DNA from: Pseudomonadota bacterium | GTDB lineage: Bacteria; Desulfobacterota; Syntrophorhabdia; Syntrophorhabdales; Syntrophorhabdaceae | Direction: 5' to 3' | Assembly: GCA_026388275.1 (NCBI GenBank) | Contig: JAPLKB010000061.1 | Location: 1-64,000 of the forward strand | DNA: 64,000 nucleotides | Shown here: positions 1-8,618 of the stretch, in pieces | Layout of the letters: each line of letters starts with the position of its first letter | How positions within the stretch are numbered: the first letter of the stretch is position 1 | Translations under genes and position numbers: made by a program | The notes under the pieces: generated by a model | Databases searched by the model: none | Seen by the model: the letters and a program-made list of their open reading frames with translations, nothing else | Told to the model about the DNA's origin: nothing

Positions 1-32
1 ACAAAAATGGTTTTAAAAAAGGAGGCGGAATT

Positions 33-1673
33 ATGAGAGAATTGGAATACGACGGTATAATTATCGGCGCCGGTCCTAACGGGCTTACCGCAGCGGGTTA
101 TTTGACAAAGGCAGGCTTGAAGATTGCTATTCTGGAAAGGAGATATGAGATAGGCGGTGGATTAGCCACAGAAAACCTTCTCCTTCCCGGTATGCTTGTA
201 GACAGTCATGCCATTTATCACATGATGGTAGAATATGCTCCACCAATGAGAGATTTCGAACTTGAGACAAAGTATGACCTGCAATGGATCTACCCTGATC
301 TTCAGGTTGTCATGCCTTTTATGGATGGAACCTATATGGCCCTGTACAAGGACCCGGAAAAGACAGCCAAATGTATTGAGAAGTTCTCTATGGCTGATGC
401 AGAATCATTCAGGAATTTCGTAAAAATCACAGACGAAGCCATGGATCTCTTCCTGGCTCCGGCAAGCTATGTGAACCCCATGCCAAGCCTTGAGCAGGTG
501 GCAAAGTTAGAGACTCATCCGACAACGAAATGGGATGACGATCTCGCCGGGTACACACCAAAACAGATAATAGATTCCTGGTTTGAAAACGACAAGGTAA
601 GGACAATGATGCTCTATTGTGCCACTATGTGGGGTCTTGATTATGACCTTGAGGGTCTCGGATACCTTGTACCGCTGATGATAAACCGGGCATGGCATTT
701 CCGTCTTTCTCACATGGGTTCTCACCATATAGCACATCTTATGGGTAAATATATCTCTGAGAACGGCGGCAGGGTAATAAGCGGATGCGAAATAAATAAA
801 ATCATTGTTGAGAACAATGAAGCCAAGGGAGTTGAACTTAAAGATGGTACAATTCTCAGGGCAAAGAAGTTTGTGTGCAGCACCCTTAACCCCCATCAGA
901 CCTTCTATGACATGGTGGGCAAGGAACATCTCGATCAGGATCTGATCACAAGGCTTGACCAGTGGCATTATTCTGATATGAGCTTTTTCACTACACATCT
1001 TGCACTTACAGAGAAACCAAAGTTCAAGATATTCGAAAAGCATCCGGAACTTGAGAATGCACTTATCTATGTAATCGGATATGAAAGCGAGCAGGACCTT
1101 GTAGATCACTTTGAAGCATCAAAAAGAGGAGAACTGCATGACGGCGGTTTTAACTGTTGTTTCCCCTCTATTCATGATCCTATCCGTATGCATCGTCATG
1201 AAGGCAGCTTTGTCAAACACATTGGTCTTATCTCCCTGGAGTGCGCTCCCTATAATCTGAAAGATGGAGGCCCCCTGGCCTGGAACAAAATGAGAAGACC
1301 CTATGCAGAACGCTGCAAAGCCATACTTGAAAAATACGCACCCAATATGAATAAGGATACCATAGTCTGGGACTATATCAGCACACCCCTCGATACGGAA
1401 AACAAGTTTCCTGATATGAAGCAGGGTTGCTTTAAACAAGGCGCATACCTTCCGCTGCAGATGGGTTATATGAGGCCCAATGAATACTGCTGCCAGCATG
1501 ATACTCCCATAAAGAATCTTTACATGGGCGGGGCAAGCACCCACTCAGGCGGCATGATTACCTACGGTCCCGGCTTTAATGCAGCAGAAAAAATTGCTGA
1601 AGACCTGAAGATTAAAAAATGGTGGCCTGAACCACGGGGCGTCAAAGAAGCAAGGGATTTAGGGTTATTTTAG
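33..1673 (+). CDS. FAD-dependent oxidoreductase, phytoene desaturase-like (1)
   Basis: A 546-residue flavoprotein of the phytoene desaturase/carotenoid isomerase superfamily. Near the N-terminus is the dinucleotide-binding motif GAGPNGLTAAGYL followed by an acidic strand end (LERR) and the GGGLATE segment typical of FAD binding in this family. The C-terminus carries a second FAD-contacting stretch (MGGASTHSGGMITYGPGFNAA). The start is set by AAAGGAGGCGG just upstream of the ATG. It opens a same-strand gene run with a second, divergent flavoprotein two genes on. Family members oxidise or isomerise hydrophobic C-C bonds, but the substrate here cannot be read from sequence. Whether a gene precedes it outside the window is unknown. 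Confidence 0.85.
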   Translation: MRELEYDGIIIGAGPNGLTAAGYLTKAGLKIAILERRYEIGGGLATENLLLPGMLVDSHAIYHMMVEYAPPMRDFELETKYDLQWIYPDLQVVMPFMDGTYMALYKDPEKTAKCIEKFSMADAESFRNFVKITDEAMDLFLAPASYVNPMPSLEQVAKLETHPTTKWDDDLAGYTPKQIIDSWFENDKVRTMMLYCATMWGLDYDLEGLGYLVPLMINRAWHFRLSHMGSHHIAHLMGKYISENGGRVISGCEINKIIVENNEAKGVELKDGTILRAKKFVCSTLNPHQTFYDMVGKEHLDQDLITRLDQWHYSDMSFFTTHLALTEKPKFKIFEKHPELENALIYVIGYESEQDLVDHFEASKRGELHDGGFNCCFPSIHDPIRMHRHEGSFVKHIGLISLECAPYNLKDGGPLAWNKMRRPYAERCKAILEKYAPNMNKDTIVWDYISTPLDTENKFPDMKQGCFKQGAYLPLQMGYMRPNEYCCQHDTPIKNLYMGGASTHSGGMITYGPGFNAAEKIAEDLKIKKWWPEPRGVKEARDLGLF

Positions 1674-1697
1674 CAACTGGAATATAAGGAGGATACC

Positions 1698-2087
1698 ATG
1701 TTTATGCGATCAACCGGTTTAGGAAGGACGTTACTCAAGGCTAAAGTTTCAAATATTTTGGCTACGCACATTGTACCAGCCACATTAGAAGAACCTCAGG
1801 AAGGGACCACTGAACCCATGCGTATGATTCTGATGATGGAGGTTATTCATCCTGTACACTGGATTGTACGTGGATTTCTGGATCCATCTGATTTGAGGAA
1901 GATGATTAAGATAATATTAACGAACCCAATACTCATACTCAAGGGCATAAAGTTCTTTTTTTCAAAAGATCCTGTGTACGGGGACGTATCAGAAGCACAT
2001 GCACCGGCCCCTAAAGCAGAGGCAGGAAAAGCAGCAAAAGGACCAGGCGCTGTACCTGGACCCGGTACTATACCAACAAGGGCATGA
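1698..2087 (+). CDS. hypothetical protein with Ala/Pro/Gly-rich tail, between two flavoproteins
   Basis: A 129-residue protein with no family I recognise. The ATG follows AAGGAGGAT at good spacing, and the gene sits 24 bp after one flavoprotein and 33 bp before the other, so translation in an operon is likely. The middle contains a hydrophobic stretch (about residues 79-92, IIKLTNPILILKG-like composition) that could lie against a membrane. The last 30 residues are low-complexity Ala, Pro, Gly and Lys. Its place between two FAD enzymes suggests an accessory or tethering subunit, which is inference only. Confidence 0.7.
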   Translation: MFMRSTGLGRTLLKAKVSNILATHIVPATLEEPQEGTTEPMRMILMMEVIHPVHWIVRGFLDPSDLRKMIKIILTNPILILKGIKFFFSKDPVYGDVSEAHAPAPKAEAGKAAKGPGAVPGPGTIPTRA

Positions 2088-2120
2088 ATTTAATGAAGAT
2101 ATAAGAATAAGGAGGGTTTT

Positions 2121-3803
2121 ATGGCAGACAAAAAGTACGATGCGGTTATAGTAGGTGGTGGACACCACGCTACAATCATAGCCTGCTATTTGCAAAGAGC
2201 CGGTTTAAAAACGGCTATGTTTGAAAGGTGGCATGAGATGGGTGGTGGCGCCTGCGGCGAAGAATTGCCGGTACCCGGTTTTATTCAGAATGTATGCGCG
2301 CATTTTACCAGATTTTATACAAACCCGGCATATAGTGATTTTGACCTGAGAGATCACGGACTGGTCTACCTTTTTCCTGAGAACAATGAGGCGTGGATTT
2401 ATCCTGACGGGAGCTATATACTGGGCAAGACGATCTTCCCTGTTGTTGATCCTCTTACAGGAAGGGCAGAGTTCTCTCAGGAAGCTGCTGATTATACCAT
2501 TAAAGAAATCGCAAAAATCAATAAAGATGATGCAAACACTGTTGAAGATGTTATAAGAAGATTTAAAAACAAGTGGAGAAAGGCATTTGGATTGTACCGC
2601 TACACGGGCCCGGAAGAATGGGGTAATGGACCTGACCCTCTTGAAGCGCTTTTTGATGACCCGGTTGATGGACTTGATCGTGATATCGCGTTAGGGACAG
2701 TTGGTGAAATTGCTACGAAGATGTTCAAGAGTCCTGAAATGCAGACATTTTATATGAGGGCAATTCAGACTTCAAACGGTCTCTTTCCACAGGACAGGCC
2801 TGGGCCATATTGGCATATTCATGCCTTGGGTCTCATTCTTTCAGTAGATGCCGCAGCAATCGTAACCGGTGGAACTCATAGTATTACCCATGCACTTCTT
2901 CGTGCCTTTGAAAGATACGGCGGTGAATTCTTCGTTCTTAACGAGGTAAAGAGGGTACTGAGTGACAATAAAAAGGCAACCGGAATAGAATTGGTAAACG
3001 GCGATAGAATTATGGCCGATATCGTAATTAGTGATTTAAGTATAGAACTTACAATGGACGTGGCTGGTAAGGAAAACTGGCCGGCTGATCTGTGGGCAAG
3101 AGGCCAGAAGCTTAAAGAAAAACCCCCTACACTTGATGATAAAGCATATGAGAGAACCCAGCTTCTATGGGGTAATGTTGCCCTAATGGAGGCGCCAAAA
3201 TATCCTCAGAATCCGGAACTTGGCATGGTCCCGAGATTGTACTTTGGTGAAGCAAACCCCGAGTACTTCCTGAGCGGACAGTACCAGAGGGATCGGTGGG
3301 CAAAAGGTATTTCCGACAAGTTGTATCTCCTCGTTGCGCCTGATGTTCAGTGGGACAAGACCCGTGCCCCAGCCGGCAGGTTTGCAGCTCTTGTCGAAGA
3401 GTTTACCTGCCCATGGAGGAACTTTTCAGAGAAAGAATGGCTAAAAATGAAAAAGGAGATCGAGTTCAGGATGGTCGAAGAGTGGGGTAAATATGCTCCT
3501 AACGTTAATATGGAGAATTTTATATCTGCATGGATCGCCACCCCTGATGATGTAGTAAACAGAAATCCTTGTATGCCACAGGGTGGTTGGGGTGCATTAG
3601 ATGCCCATTATGAATGCTCCGGAAGGTTGAGACCGTTCCCGGAAATATCCGGATATCGTTTGCCTTTAAAGAATTACTATCTCTGTTCCTCGGCAGCACA
3701 CTCTGCACATGGTATAGGACGCGGGAGCAGCTATGCATGTTACAAGACTATTGCCAATGATTTTAATCTCAAATATAAACCTTGGGAAGAACGCGGGTGG
3801 TAG
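2121..3803 (+). CDS. FAD-dependent oxidoreductase, phytoene desaturase-like (2)
   Basis: A 560-residue second flavoprotein of the same superfamily as the gene at 33-1673. It has GGGHHATIIACYL in place of the usual GxGxxG loop (the two His are unusual), then ERWHEMGGGACGEE, and a C-terminal segment SSAAHSAHGIGRGSSYA where family members close the FAD site. AAGGAGGG precedes the ATG. The two flavoproteins are clearly divergent paralogues, so they may form a heteromer or act on successive intermediates. Substrate unknown. Confidence 0.83.
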   Translation: MADKKYDAVIVGGGHHATIIACYLQRAGLKTAMFERWHEMGGGACGEELPVPGFIQNVCAHFTRFYTNPAYSDFDLRDHGLVYLFPENNEAWIYPDGSYILGKTIFPVVDPLTGRAEFSQEAADYTIKEIAKINKDDANTVEDVIRRFKNKWRKAFGLYRYTGPEEWGNGPDPLEALFDDPVDGLDRDIALGTVGEIATKMFKSPEMQTFYMRAIQTSNGLFPQDRPGPYWHIHALGLILSVDAAAIVTGGTHSITHALLRAFERYGGEFFVLNEVKRVLSDNKKATGIELVNGDRIMADIVISDLSIELTMDVAGKENWPADLWARGQKLKEKPPTLDDKAYERTQLLWGNVALMEAPKYPQNPELGMVPRLYFGEANPEYFLSGQYQRDRWAKGISDKLYLLVAPDVQWDKTRAPAGRFAALVEEFTCPWRNFSEKEWLKMKKEIEFRMVEEWGKYAPNVNMENFISAWIATPDDVVNRNPCMPQGGWGALDAHYECSGRLRPFPEISGYRLPLKNYYLCSSAAHSAHGIGRGSSYACYKTIANDFNLKYKPWEERGW

Positions 3804-3847
3804 AAGATTGAAAAAACTTATGATTCAGCAGTGAAAATGTATAACAT

Positions 3848-4711
3848 ATGAAACCTCATTCGGAATGCGGCGCATGTCTTGTTCATTGGGTATTTGAAAG
3901 GACGGCGCCGTATACCCCTGAAGGTGAAGCAACTCTCCTAGTCAGAAAAATAGTTGGAGTACTGCTCAGCGATGTATCACCAGTAGCTAACGTTGGTTCC
4001 CTGTGCAATGGAACAGTCCATGCTGTTTTTTATTCAGCACAAGGGCTTCCCCAACATTATGAGGATCTTAAGCAGAAAAGCAATGAAAATGCAAAAAAGA
4101 TCCTGCCTGAAGCTATGGAATACATAAATAAAGAAAAAACGCTGGAAGGCAGAATGGCAAAGGCCTGTTTTCTTGCCGCTGCCGCCAATGTTGCCCCTCT
4201 GAACGCGCCTTCAAGCCCTTACACTTTTCAAGAAATACGCGATTTGATGCATCACGGAGATGCTGATAAGGCTGTAGTAGGTGACCTTTTCGGGACACTT
4301 AAGAATGCCCGCCATGTATTTTATGTAACAGACAATGCAGGTGAAATCGGTTTTGACTCACTTGTTATGCGCCTGATAAAGGATGCTGGTCCCAGGATAA
4401 CTCTCGTGGTAAAAGAACAGACCTTTTTTGAAGATGCCACCATGGTTGATGCCCGTGCCTTCGGTCTTGATGGGCTTGTTGATGAAATTTTGACTGTTCC
4501 CGGTTTTCTGGCACCAAATGAAATGGATGAAGTAACTGAAGCAGCCTTTAAATCGAGTGACCTTGTTATCGCCAAAGGTACAGGAAGTTACGAGGCCTTA
4601 CGCGGCGAGATACCTGATAAGAAAGCAATTTATATGTTGAAGATAAAATGTAAACCGATTGCAAGAGAATTGGGGATGGATGAAGGAAATATTATTGTAA
4701 AAGTTGAATAA
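3848..4711 (+). CDS. DUF89 / ARMT1-like metal-dependent phosphatase domain protein
   Basis: A 287-residue protein of the DUF89 family, short archaeal/bacterial type. Visible hallmarks are an N-terminal ECGAC motif, TDNAGEIGFDSL around residue 160 (the Asp-Asn pair ligating the metal in this family) and SDLVIAKGTGSYEAL near residue 240. Family members studied biochemically are Mn/Ni/Co-dependent phosphatases that remove damaged or unwanted phosphometabolites. Next to a PEP-synthase-like phosphotransferase it could dephosphorylate a pathway intermediate or by-product; that role is inferred. The ribosome binding site is weak, suggesting translational coupling or a slightly different start. Confidence 0.78.
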   Translation: MKPHSECGACLVHWVFERTAPYTPEGEATLLVRKIVGVLLSDVSPVANVGSLCNGTVHAVFYSAQGLPQHYEDLKQKSNENAKKILPEAMEYINKEKTLEGRMAKACFLAAAANVAPLNAPSSPYTFQEIRDLMHHGDADKAVVGDLFGTLKNARHVFYVTDNAGEIGFDSLVMRLIKDAGPRITLVVKEQTFFEDATMVDARAFGLDGLVDEILTVPGFLAPNEMDEVTEAAFKSSDLVIAKGTGSYEALRGEIPDKKAIYMLKIKCKPIARELGMDEGNIIVKVE

Positions 4712-4770
4712 AATCTGTATACAATATTTTAATTTTTATGTATTTAAATTCAAAGAAAGGGGGTATACTA

Positions 4771-5526
4771 ATGTTAGATATGAAGGGAAAAGTTGCGATT
4801 GTCACCGGTGGCGCTAAAGGACTCGGAAGGGCGTTTTGTGAAGGATTTGCCCGGGAAGGAGTAAAGGTTTTAGCGGTTACCCGTAAAGACATGAAAGGAT
4901 TGGAAGAAACAGTAAAAGCAGTGAGAGAAGCAGGATCTGAAGCGGAGTATCTCCAAATTGATGTGACATCCAGAGCAGATACAGAGAAAATGGCAAAATT
5001 TGCAATGGAGAGATTCGGCCGAATTGATATCCTGGTAAACAATGCGGCATTCTACTATGGTGTTGAACGTAAGGGATTCGACCAAATAAGCGATGAAGAG
5101 TGGGACATGATGATGTCAGTAAATGTTAAAGGTTCCTGGCTTCCCACGGTTGCAGTCTTTCCTTTTATGAAGCAGGCAGGAAAAGGGAAGATTATCAATC
5201 TCACATCAGAAGTCTTTTTTACTGGTTCCCATGGTTTTGTTCACTATGTGGCAACAAAGGGCGCTATTGTTGGGATGACCAGGGCTCTGGCCATTGAACT
5301 CGGGCCGCATAACATCTGTGTCAATGCAGTTGCACCAGGTTTCACAGACACAGAAGCGAGCCGCACAATTGCAGATGTCACAAAGTACGATACATCCAAA
5401 ACACCTCTAAAAAGACTCGGGGTGGCAGAAGATATCGTAGGAGCTACTATCTTTCTTGCATCAGATTCAGCAGATTTCATAACCGGACAAACCATCCTTG
5501 TGGATGGAGGAAAGGCAATGCATTAA
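4771..5526 (+). CDS. SDR family NAD(P)-dependent oxidoreductase
   Basis: A classical short-chain dehydrogenase/reductase of 251 residues from this start. It shows the cofactor motif TGGAKGLGRA, the structural NNAA motif, a catalytic Ser in NLTSEVF, the YVATK (YxxxK) catalytic pair and a C-terminal GQTILVDGG typical of the FabG-like group. I chose the ATG at 4771 over the upstream ATG at 4738 because AAAGGGGG lies just before it and the protein then begins directly at the Rossmann fold. It probably oxidises or reduces a hydroxyl/keto group of the operon's substrate, which is not known. Confidence 0.88.
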   Translation: MLDMKGKVAIVTGGAKGLGRAFCEGFAREGVKVLAVTRKDMKGLEETVKAVREAGSEAEYLQIDVTSRADTEKMAKFAMERFGRIDILVNNAAFYYGVERKGFDQISDEEWDMMMSVNVKGSWLPTVAVFPFMKQAGKGKIINLTSEVFFTGSHGFVHYVATKGAIVGMTRALAIELGPHNICVNAVAPGFTDTEASRTIADVTKYDTSKTPLKRLGVAEDIVGATIFLASDSADFITGQTILVDGGKAMH

Positions 5527-5568
5527 AAAAGAGCAATGCACCAAAAAAAATAAAAAAGGGGAGGATTC

Positions 5569-7251
5569 ATGAAGATTTATGATTGTGTTCCAGGTCTTGA
5601 GTTTGATGAAAAATTAGATTTTGAGGTTTCGCCGGCTTGGTTTCTGGATGCTACGCACTCTGTCCCGCCATGGACACCTATGTTCGGTTGGTTCTGGATA
5701 CATTTCTGCAGGCATGGCATGCAGTATGGCGCAGAAAAACTTTCATTACCCACGGTTAAGGGATGGGACTGGAGGTTTAAGGACGGAGGGGGGTATCTTG
5801 CACTACTCATAGTAAAGGACCCTGAGGAAAAAAAGGCACGTGAGGAGCGTTTCAAGACTGCAATTATGCCTTTCATCCAGGATTTCAAAGGCCTGTGGGA
5901 CGGTTTTGTGAAAGAGATTGTGGGTAAGTACGATGCGCTGAAGATCAATCTCGATACAGCCTCCAATATAGATCTTCTGGAGAATTTTGAAGGAACAATT
6001 AATGTCTGCATGCGTATGTGGGAAATACACATGTATATGATGTACGGTGTGTATACTGCTTTCGTACTTTTTGAACAGATGACGAGTCAACTTCTCGGCT
6101 TTAATGATACAGACCCTCGTTTTCACAAACTCACAAGCGGTTTCGACAATAAGAGTTTCCAGGTAGATAAAGGCCTCTTTGATCTGGCCAATAAAGCTGT
6201 AAGTATGGGACTCAAGGATGTATTTATTTCCTCGGCTGCTTCAAATATGAGAAGTGCCCTCAATGCAACGCAGAACGGACAGGAATTTCTCAAAGCCTTT
6301 GATGATTTCATGGAAAAAGAAGCAGGGTGGAGACTGGAGAGGATGGCGGAAATCAATGTCCCCACATGGCTCGAGGATCCGACGCCTGCCTTTAATGTGA
6401 TAAAAATGGCTCTTGAGAAGGGCATTGTCTACAACCTTGAGGAAGAAATGAAGAAACGTGAAGCCGAAAGATTAGCAACGGAAAAAGAGGTGCTTGAAAA
6501 AATAGCCCCCGAACAGCGAGGCTGGTTTACGACACTTCTAAGGCTTGCACAGAACTGCGCTTGGTTCAGCGAAGAACATAACCACTATCTTGATCTTTAT
6601 GCACATGCAATGGTCAGAAGGAGCGTCGTAGGTGTTGGAAAACGCTTTGCAAAATTAGGTACGATCGAAACCACTGATGACATATTTTTCCTGATGCCCG
6701 ATGAGGTAAGAAAGGCATGCATTAACCCTGACATGTTTAATCTCAGGCCGATTGTAGACCGCAGAAAGGCGGATTGGAAGGAGTGGGGTACAAGAGACAA
6801 TCCACCAGCATTTATGAAGGAAGGTTTTACTTTTGAGGATGCAATGGGAGGACTTGTGGGATCCATGGATCCTATCGCCCTGAAGGTAGTCGTGGGTACC
6901 ATGCCTGTAGCAAGACCTGAGCTGAAAGCTGATCTATATGGTGTATGCGGTTCACCCGGTGTAGCTGAGGGTACTGTAAAGGTTATCTGGAAAGAAGAAG
7001 AGCTGTCAAAGATCGTTAAGGGTGATATTCTGGTAGCGCCTACTACATCTCCAAGCTGGACTCCTGTTTTTTCATTGCTGGCAGGCGTTGTGGTAGACAG
7101 AGGTGCAAGCCTTTCGCATGCCGCTATCGTTGGCAGGGAATTCGGCATACCAGTTGTGATGAATACCTTCGAGGGCAGCAAGATCCTGAAAGACGGGATG
7201 AGAATCAGAGTAGACGCAAATATGGGTGCAGTATACATTCTTGACAAGTAG
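5569..7251 (+). CDS. PEP-utilising mobile (His) domain protein, phenylphosphate synthase subunit 1-like
   Basis: A 560-residue protein ending in the swivelling phosphohistidine domain of PEP synthase, PPDK and rifampicin phosphotransferase: DILVAPTTSPSWTPVF, then GASLSHAAIVGREFGIPVV with the phospho-accepting His at about residue 517. The first 430 residues form a helical domain with the EEHNHYLDLYAHAMVRR and DDIFFLMPDEV signatures seen in rifampicin phosphotransferase and phenylphosphate synthase substrate domains. No ATP-grasp is present; that is encoded separately at 7439-8482. This is the division of labour in Thauera phenylphosphate synthase subunits 1 and 2. A third, CBS-domain subunit is not seen. 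The likely reaction is ATP-driven phosphorylation of a hydroxyl compound; the acceptor is unknown. GGGGAGGA precedes the ATG. Confidence 0.8.
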   Translation: MKIYDCVPGLEFDEKLDFEVSPAWFLDATHSVPPWTPMFGWFWIHFCRHGMQYGAEKLSLPTVKGWDWRFKDGGGYLALLIVKDPEEKKAREERFKTAIMPFIQDFKGLWDGFVKEIVGKYDALKINLDTASNIDLLENFEGTINVCMRMWEIHMYMMYGVYTAFVLFEQMTSQLLGFNDTDPRFHKLTSGFDNKSFQVDKGLFDLANKAVSMGLKDVFISSAASNMRSALNATQNGQEFLKAFDDFMEKEAGWRLERMAEINVPTWLEDPTPAFNVIKMALEKGIVYNLEEEMKKREAERLATEKEVLEKIAPEQRGWFTTLLRLAQNCAWFSEEHNHYLDLYAHAMVRRSVVGVGKRFAKLGTIETTDDIFFLMPDEVRKACINPDMFNLRPIVDRRKADWKEWGTRDNPPAFMKEGFTFEDAMGGLVGSMDPIALKVVVGTMPVARPELKADLYGVCGSPGVAEGTVKVIWKEEELSKIVKGDILVAPTTSPSWTPVFSLLAGVVVDRGASLSHAAIVGREFGIPVVMNTFEGSKILKDGMRIRVDANMGAVYILDK

Positions 7252-7338
7252 CATTAACAACAAGAGATAAATCGAAAGGAATGCTTCCATTCGATGGATT
7301 GGATGAAACTTGAAAGGATGTTTTGAATTTAAGGATCA

Positions 7339-7367
7339 GAGGGTCCAGGCTCATCGCCTGGCCCCTC
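7339..7367 (+). promoter_or_regulatory. strong hairpin between the two PEP-synthase-like subunit genes
   Basis: GAGGGTCCAGGC pairs with GCCTGGCCCCTC across a TCATC loop: a 12-bp stem with one T/C mismatch, GC-rich, in a 187-bp spacer whose flanking genes must be co-expressed. There is no T-run straight after it, so an intrinsic terminator is doubtful. An mRNA-processing or stability element that sets the subunit ratio, or an attenuator, fits better. Confidence 0.5.
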
Positions 7368-7438
7368 GGCCTTTAATCCTTGATTGTGTTTTTGGCCGTA
7401 CCAATCTGTTCGGGATGGTGGCTTATTAGGAGAGCGCT

Positions 7439-8482
7439 ATGGATATGAAAGAAATATATTGGCTGGACGAACTATCCAAGGATTACAGAGAAGTTGTGGG
7501 GAACAAATGTGCAAACCTGGGAGAGCTTATAAAAATCGGCCTTCGTGTGCCTTATGGATTTGCTCTTTCCGTAAAAGCCTATGAAACATTTATGGAACAA
7601 TCAGGGCTAAAGGAAAAGGTTGACCATATAGTTGAAAAGGAAACAAAGGCAGGTCTTGATGTAGATAAAGAAATTGACAGGATGATAAAAATGAGCGCAA
7701 CAATAAGGGAGGCTATCGAGGAATGTGAAATGCCCCCGGACATGGCAAGGCAGATCGGTGAATTTTATACGGGGCTTCAAAAGAAGGTTGGCATTCCTGA
7801 TGTAGCCTGTGCAGTAAGATCAAGCGGGGCTGTAAGTATGCCTGGCCAGATGGAAACCTATCTGAACATAAGCGGTGAGTCTGAGATCATCAGGAATGTG
7901 AAGAAGGTTTGGGCAAGCGCCTATACAACACGGGCAATCGTCTTCAGGCTGAAAAGCAACATGCCGATGTCATATGCGCCTATCGGTATTGCGGTGATCA
8001 TGATGATCGAGGCAAACAGTGCAGGCGTTACTCTGACAGTCCTGCCAAGCGCCGGTGATCTCGATCGTACCATAGTTGAGGGTAACTTTGGTCTTGGAGA
8101 AAGTGTTGTCAGTGGTGATATAACGCCTGACTCTTTTATAATAAACAAAATTGATATGGCAATAGAATCAAGATCTGTGGCTGAAAAAACAAAGATGGTT
8201 GTCTTTGGAGAAACAGGGACGATAATCGTAGAAATACCTGAAACTCTTAAAAAAACACCTTGTCTTGATGATAATGAAATACTCGAGATAGTAAGGATTG
8301 GCAAGGAAGTTGAAAAATATTTCGGTTTCCCCCAGGATATGGAATGGGTAACGGATAAACGGTTTTCTTTTCCTGAAAATATTTTCTGGGTGCAGGCCAG
8401 AGCAGCAAAATATACAAAGAAAGAAGCTGGAAAGGATGAAGCTTATGTAGCAGACCTTATGCTTCAACTCTTTAGAAAGTAG
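7439..8482 (+). CDS. PEP/pyruvate-binding ATP-grasp domain protein, phenylphosphate synthase subunit 2-like
   Basis: A 347-residue protein equal to the N-terminal nucleotide-binding domain of PEP synthase. Visible features: VGNKCANLGELIKIGLRVPYG-like N-terminal segment, CAVRSSGAVSMPGQMETYLN, the VEGNFGLGESVVSGDITPDS loop and a closing FWVQARAAKY that matches the family's ILQARP end. It lacks the mobile His and PEP domains, supplied at least partly by the gene at 5569-7251. Known split enzymes of this layout transfer the beta-phosphate of ATP via phosphohistidine to an acceptor such as phenol. AGGAGAG precedes the ATG. Confidence 0.82.
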   Translation: MDMKEIYWLDELSKDYREVVGNKCANLGELIKIGLRVPYGFALSVKAYETFMEQSGLKEKVDHIVEKETKAGLDVDKEIDRMIKMSATIREAIEECEMPPDMARQIGEFYTGLQKKVGIPDVACAVRSSGAVSMPGQMETYLNISGESEIIRNVKKVWASAYTTRAIVFRLKSNMPMSYAPIGIAVIMMIEANSAGVTLTVLPSAGDLDRTIVEGNFGLGESVVSGDITPDSFIINKIDMAIESRSVAEKTKMVVFGETGTIIVEIPETLKKTPCLDDNEILEIVRIGKEVEKYFGFPQDMEWVTDKRFSFPENIFWVQARAAKYTKKEAGKDEAYVADLMLQLFRK

Positions 8483-8618
8483 GAGGTTCACATTTATATA
8501 AAAATGACTTTTTTTAAGGTTAAATCCGGTTAAATGGATGGATTGCGTTCTGAATGCCGATGAGGTCACTGCGAGTTCTGATCCTATAATTTTACCAATT
8601 TTTTAATAGGGAGGTATT

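Noticed and set aside
507-1544. Two long minus-strand frames opposite the first flavoprotein
   Set aside because: They are antisense to a clearly coding gene, have no ribosome binding sites and no recognisable domains.
6597-7247. Minus-strand frame of 216 codons opposite the mobile-domain gene
   Set aside because: Shadow of the coding strand; the plus strand holds the phosphohistidine motif and correct start signals.
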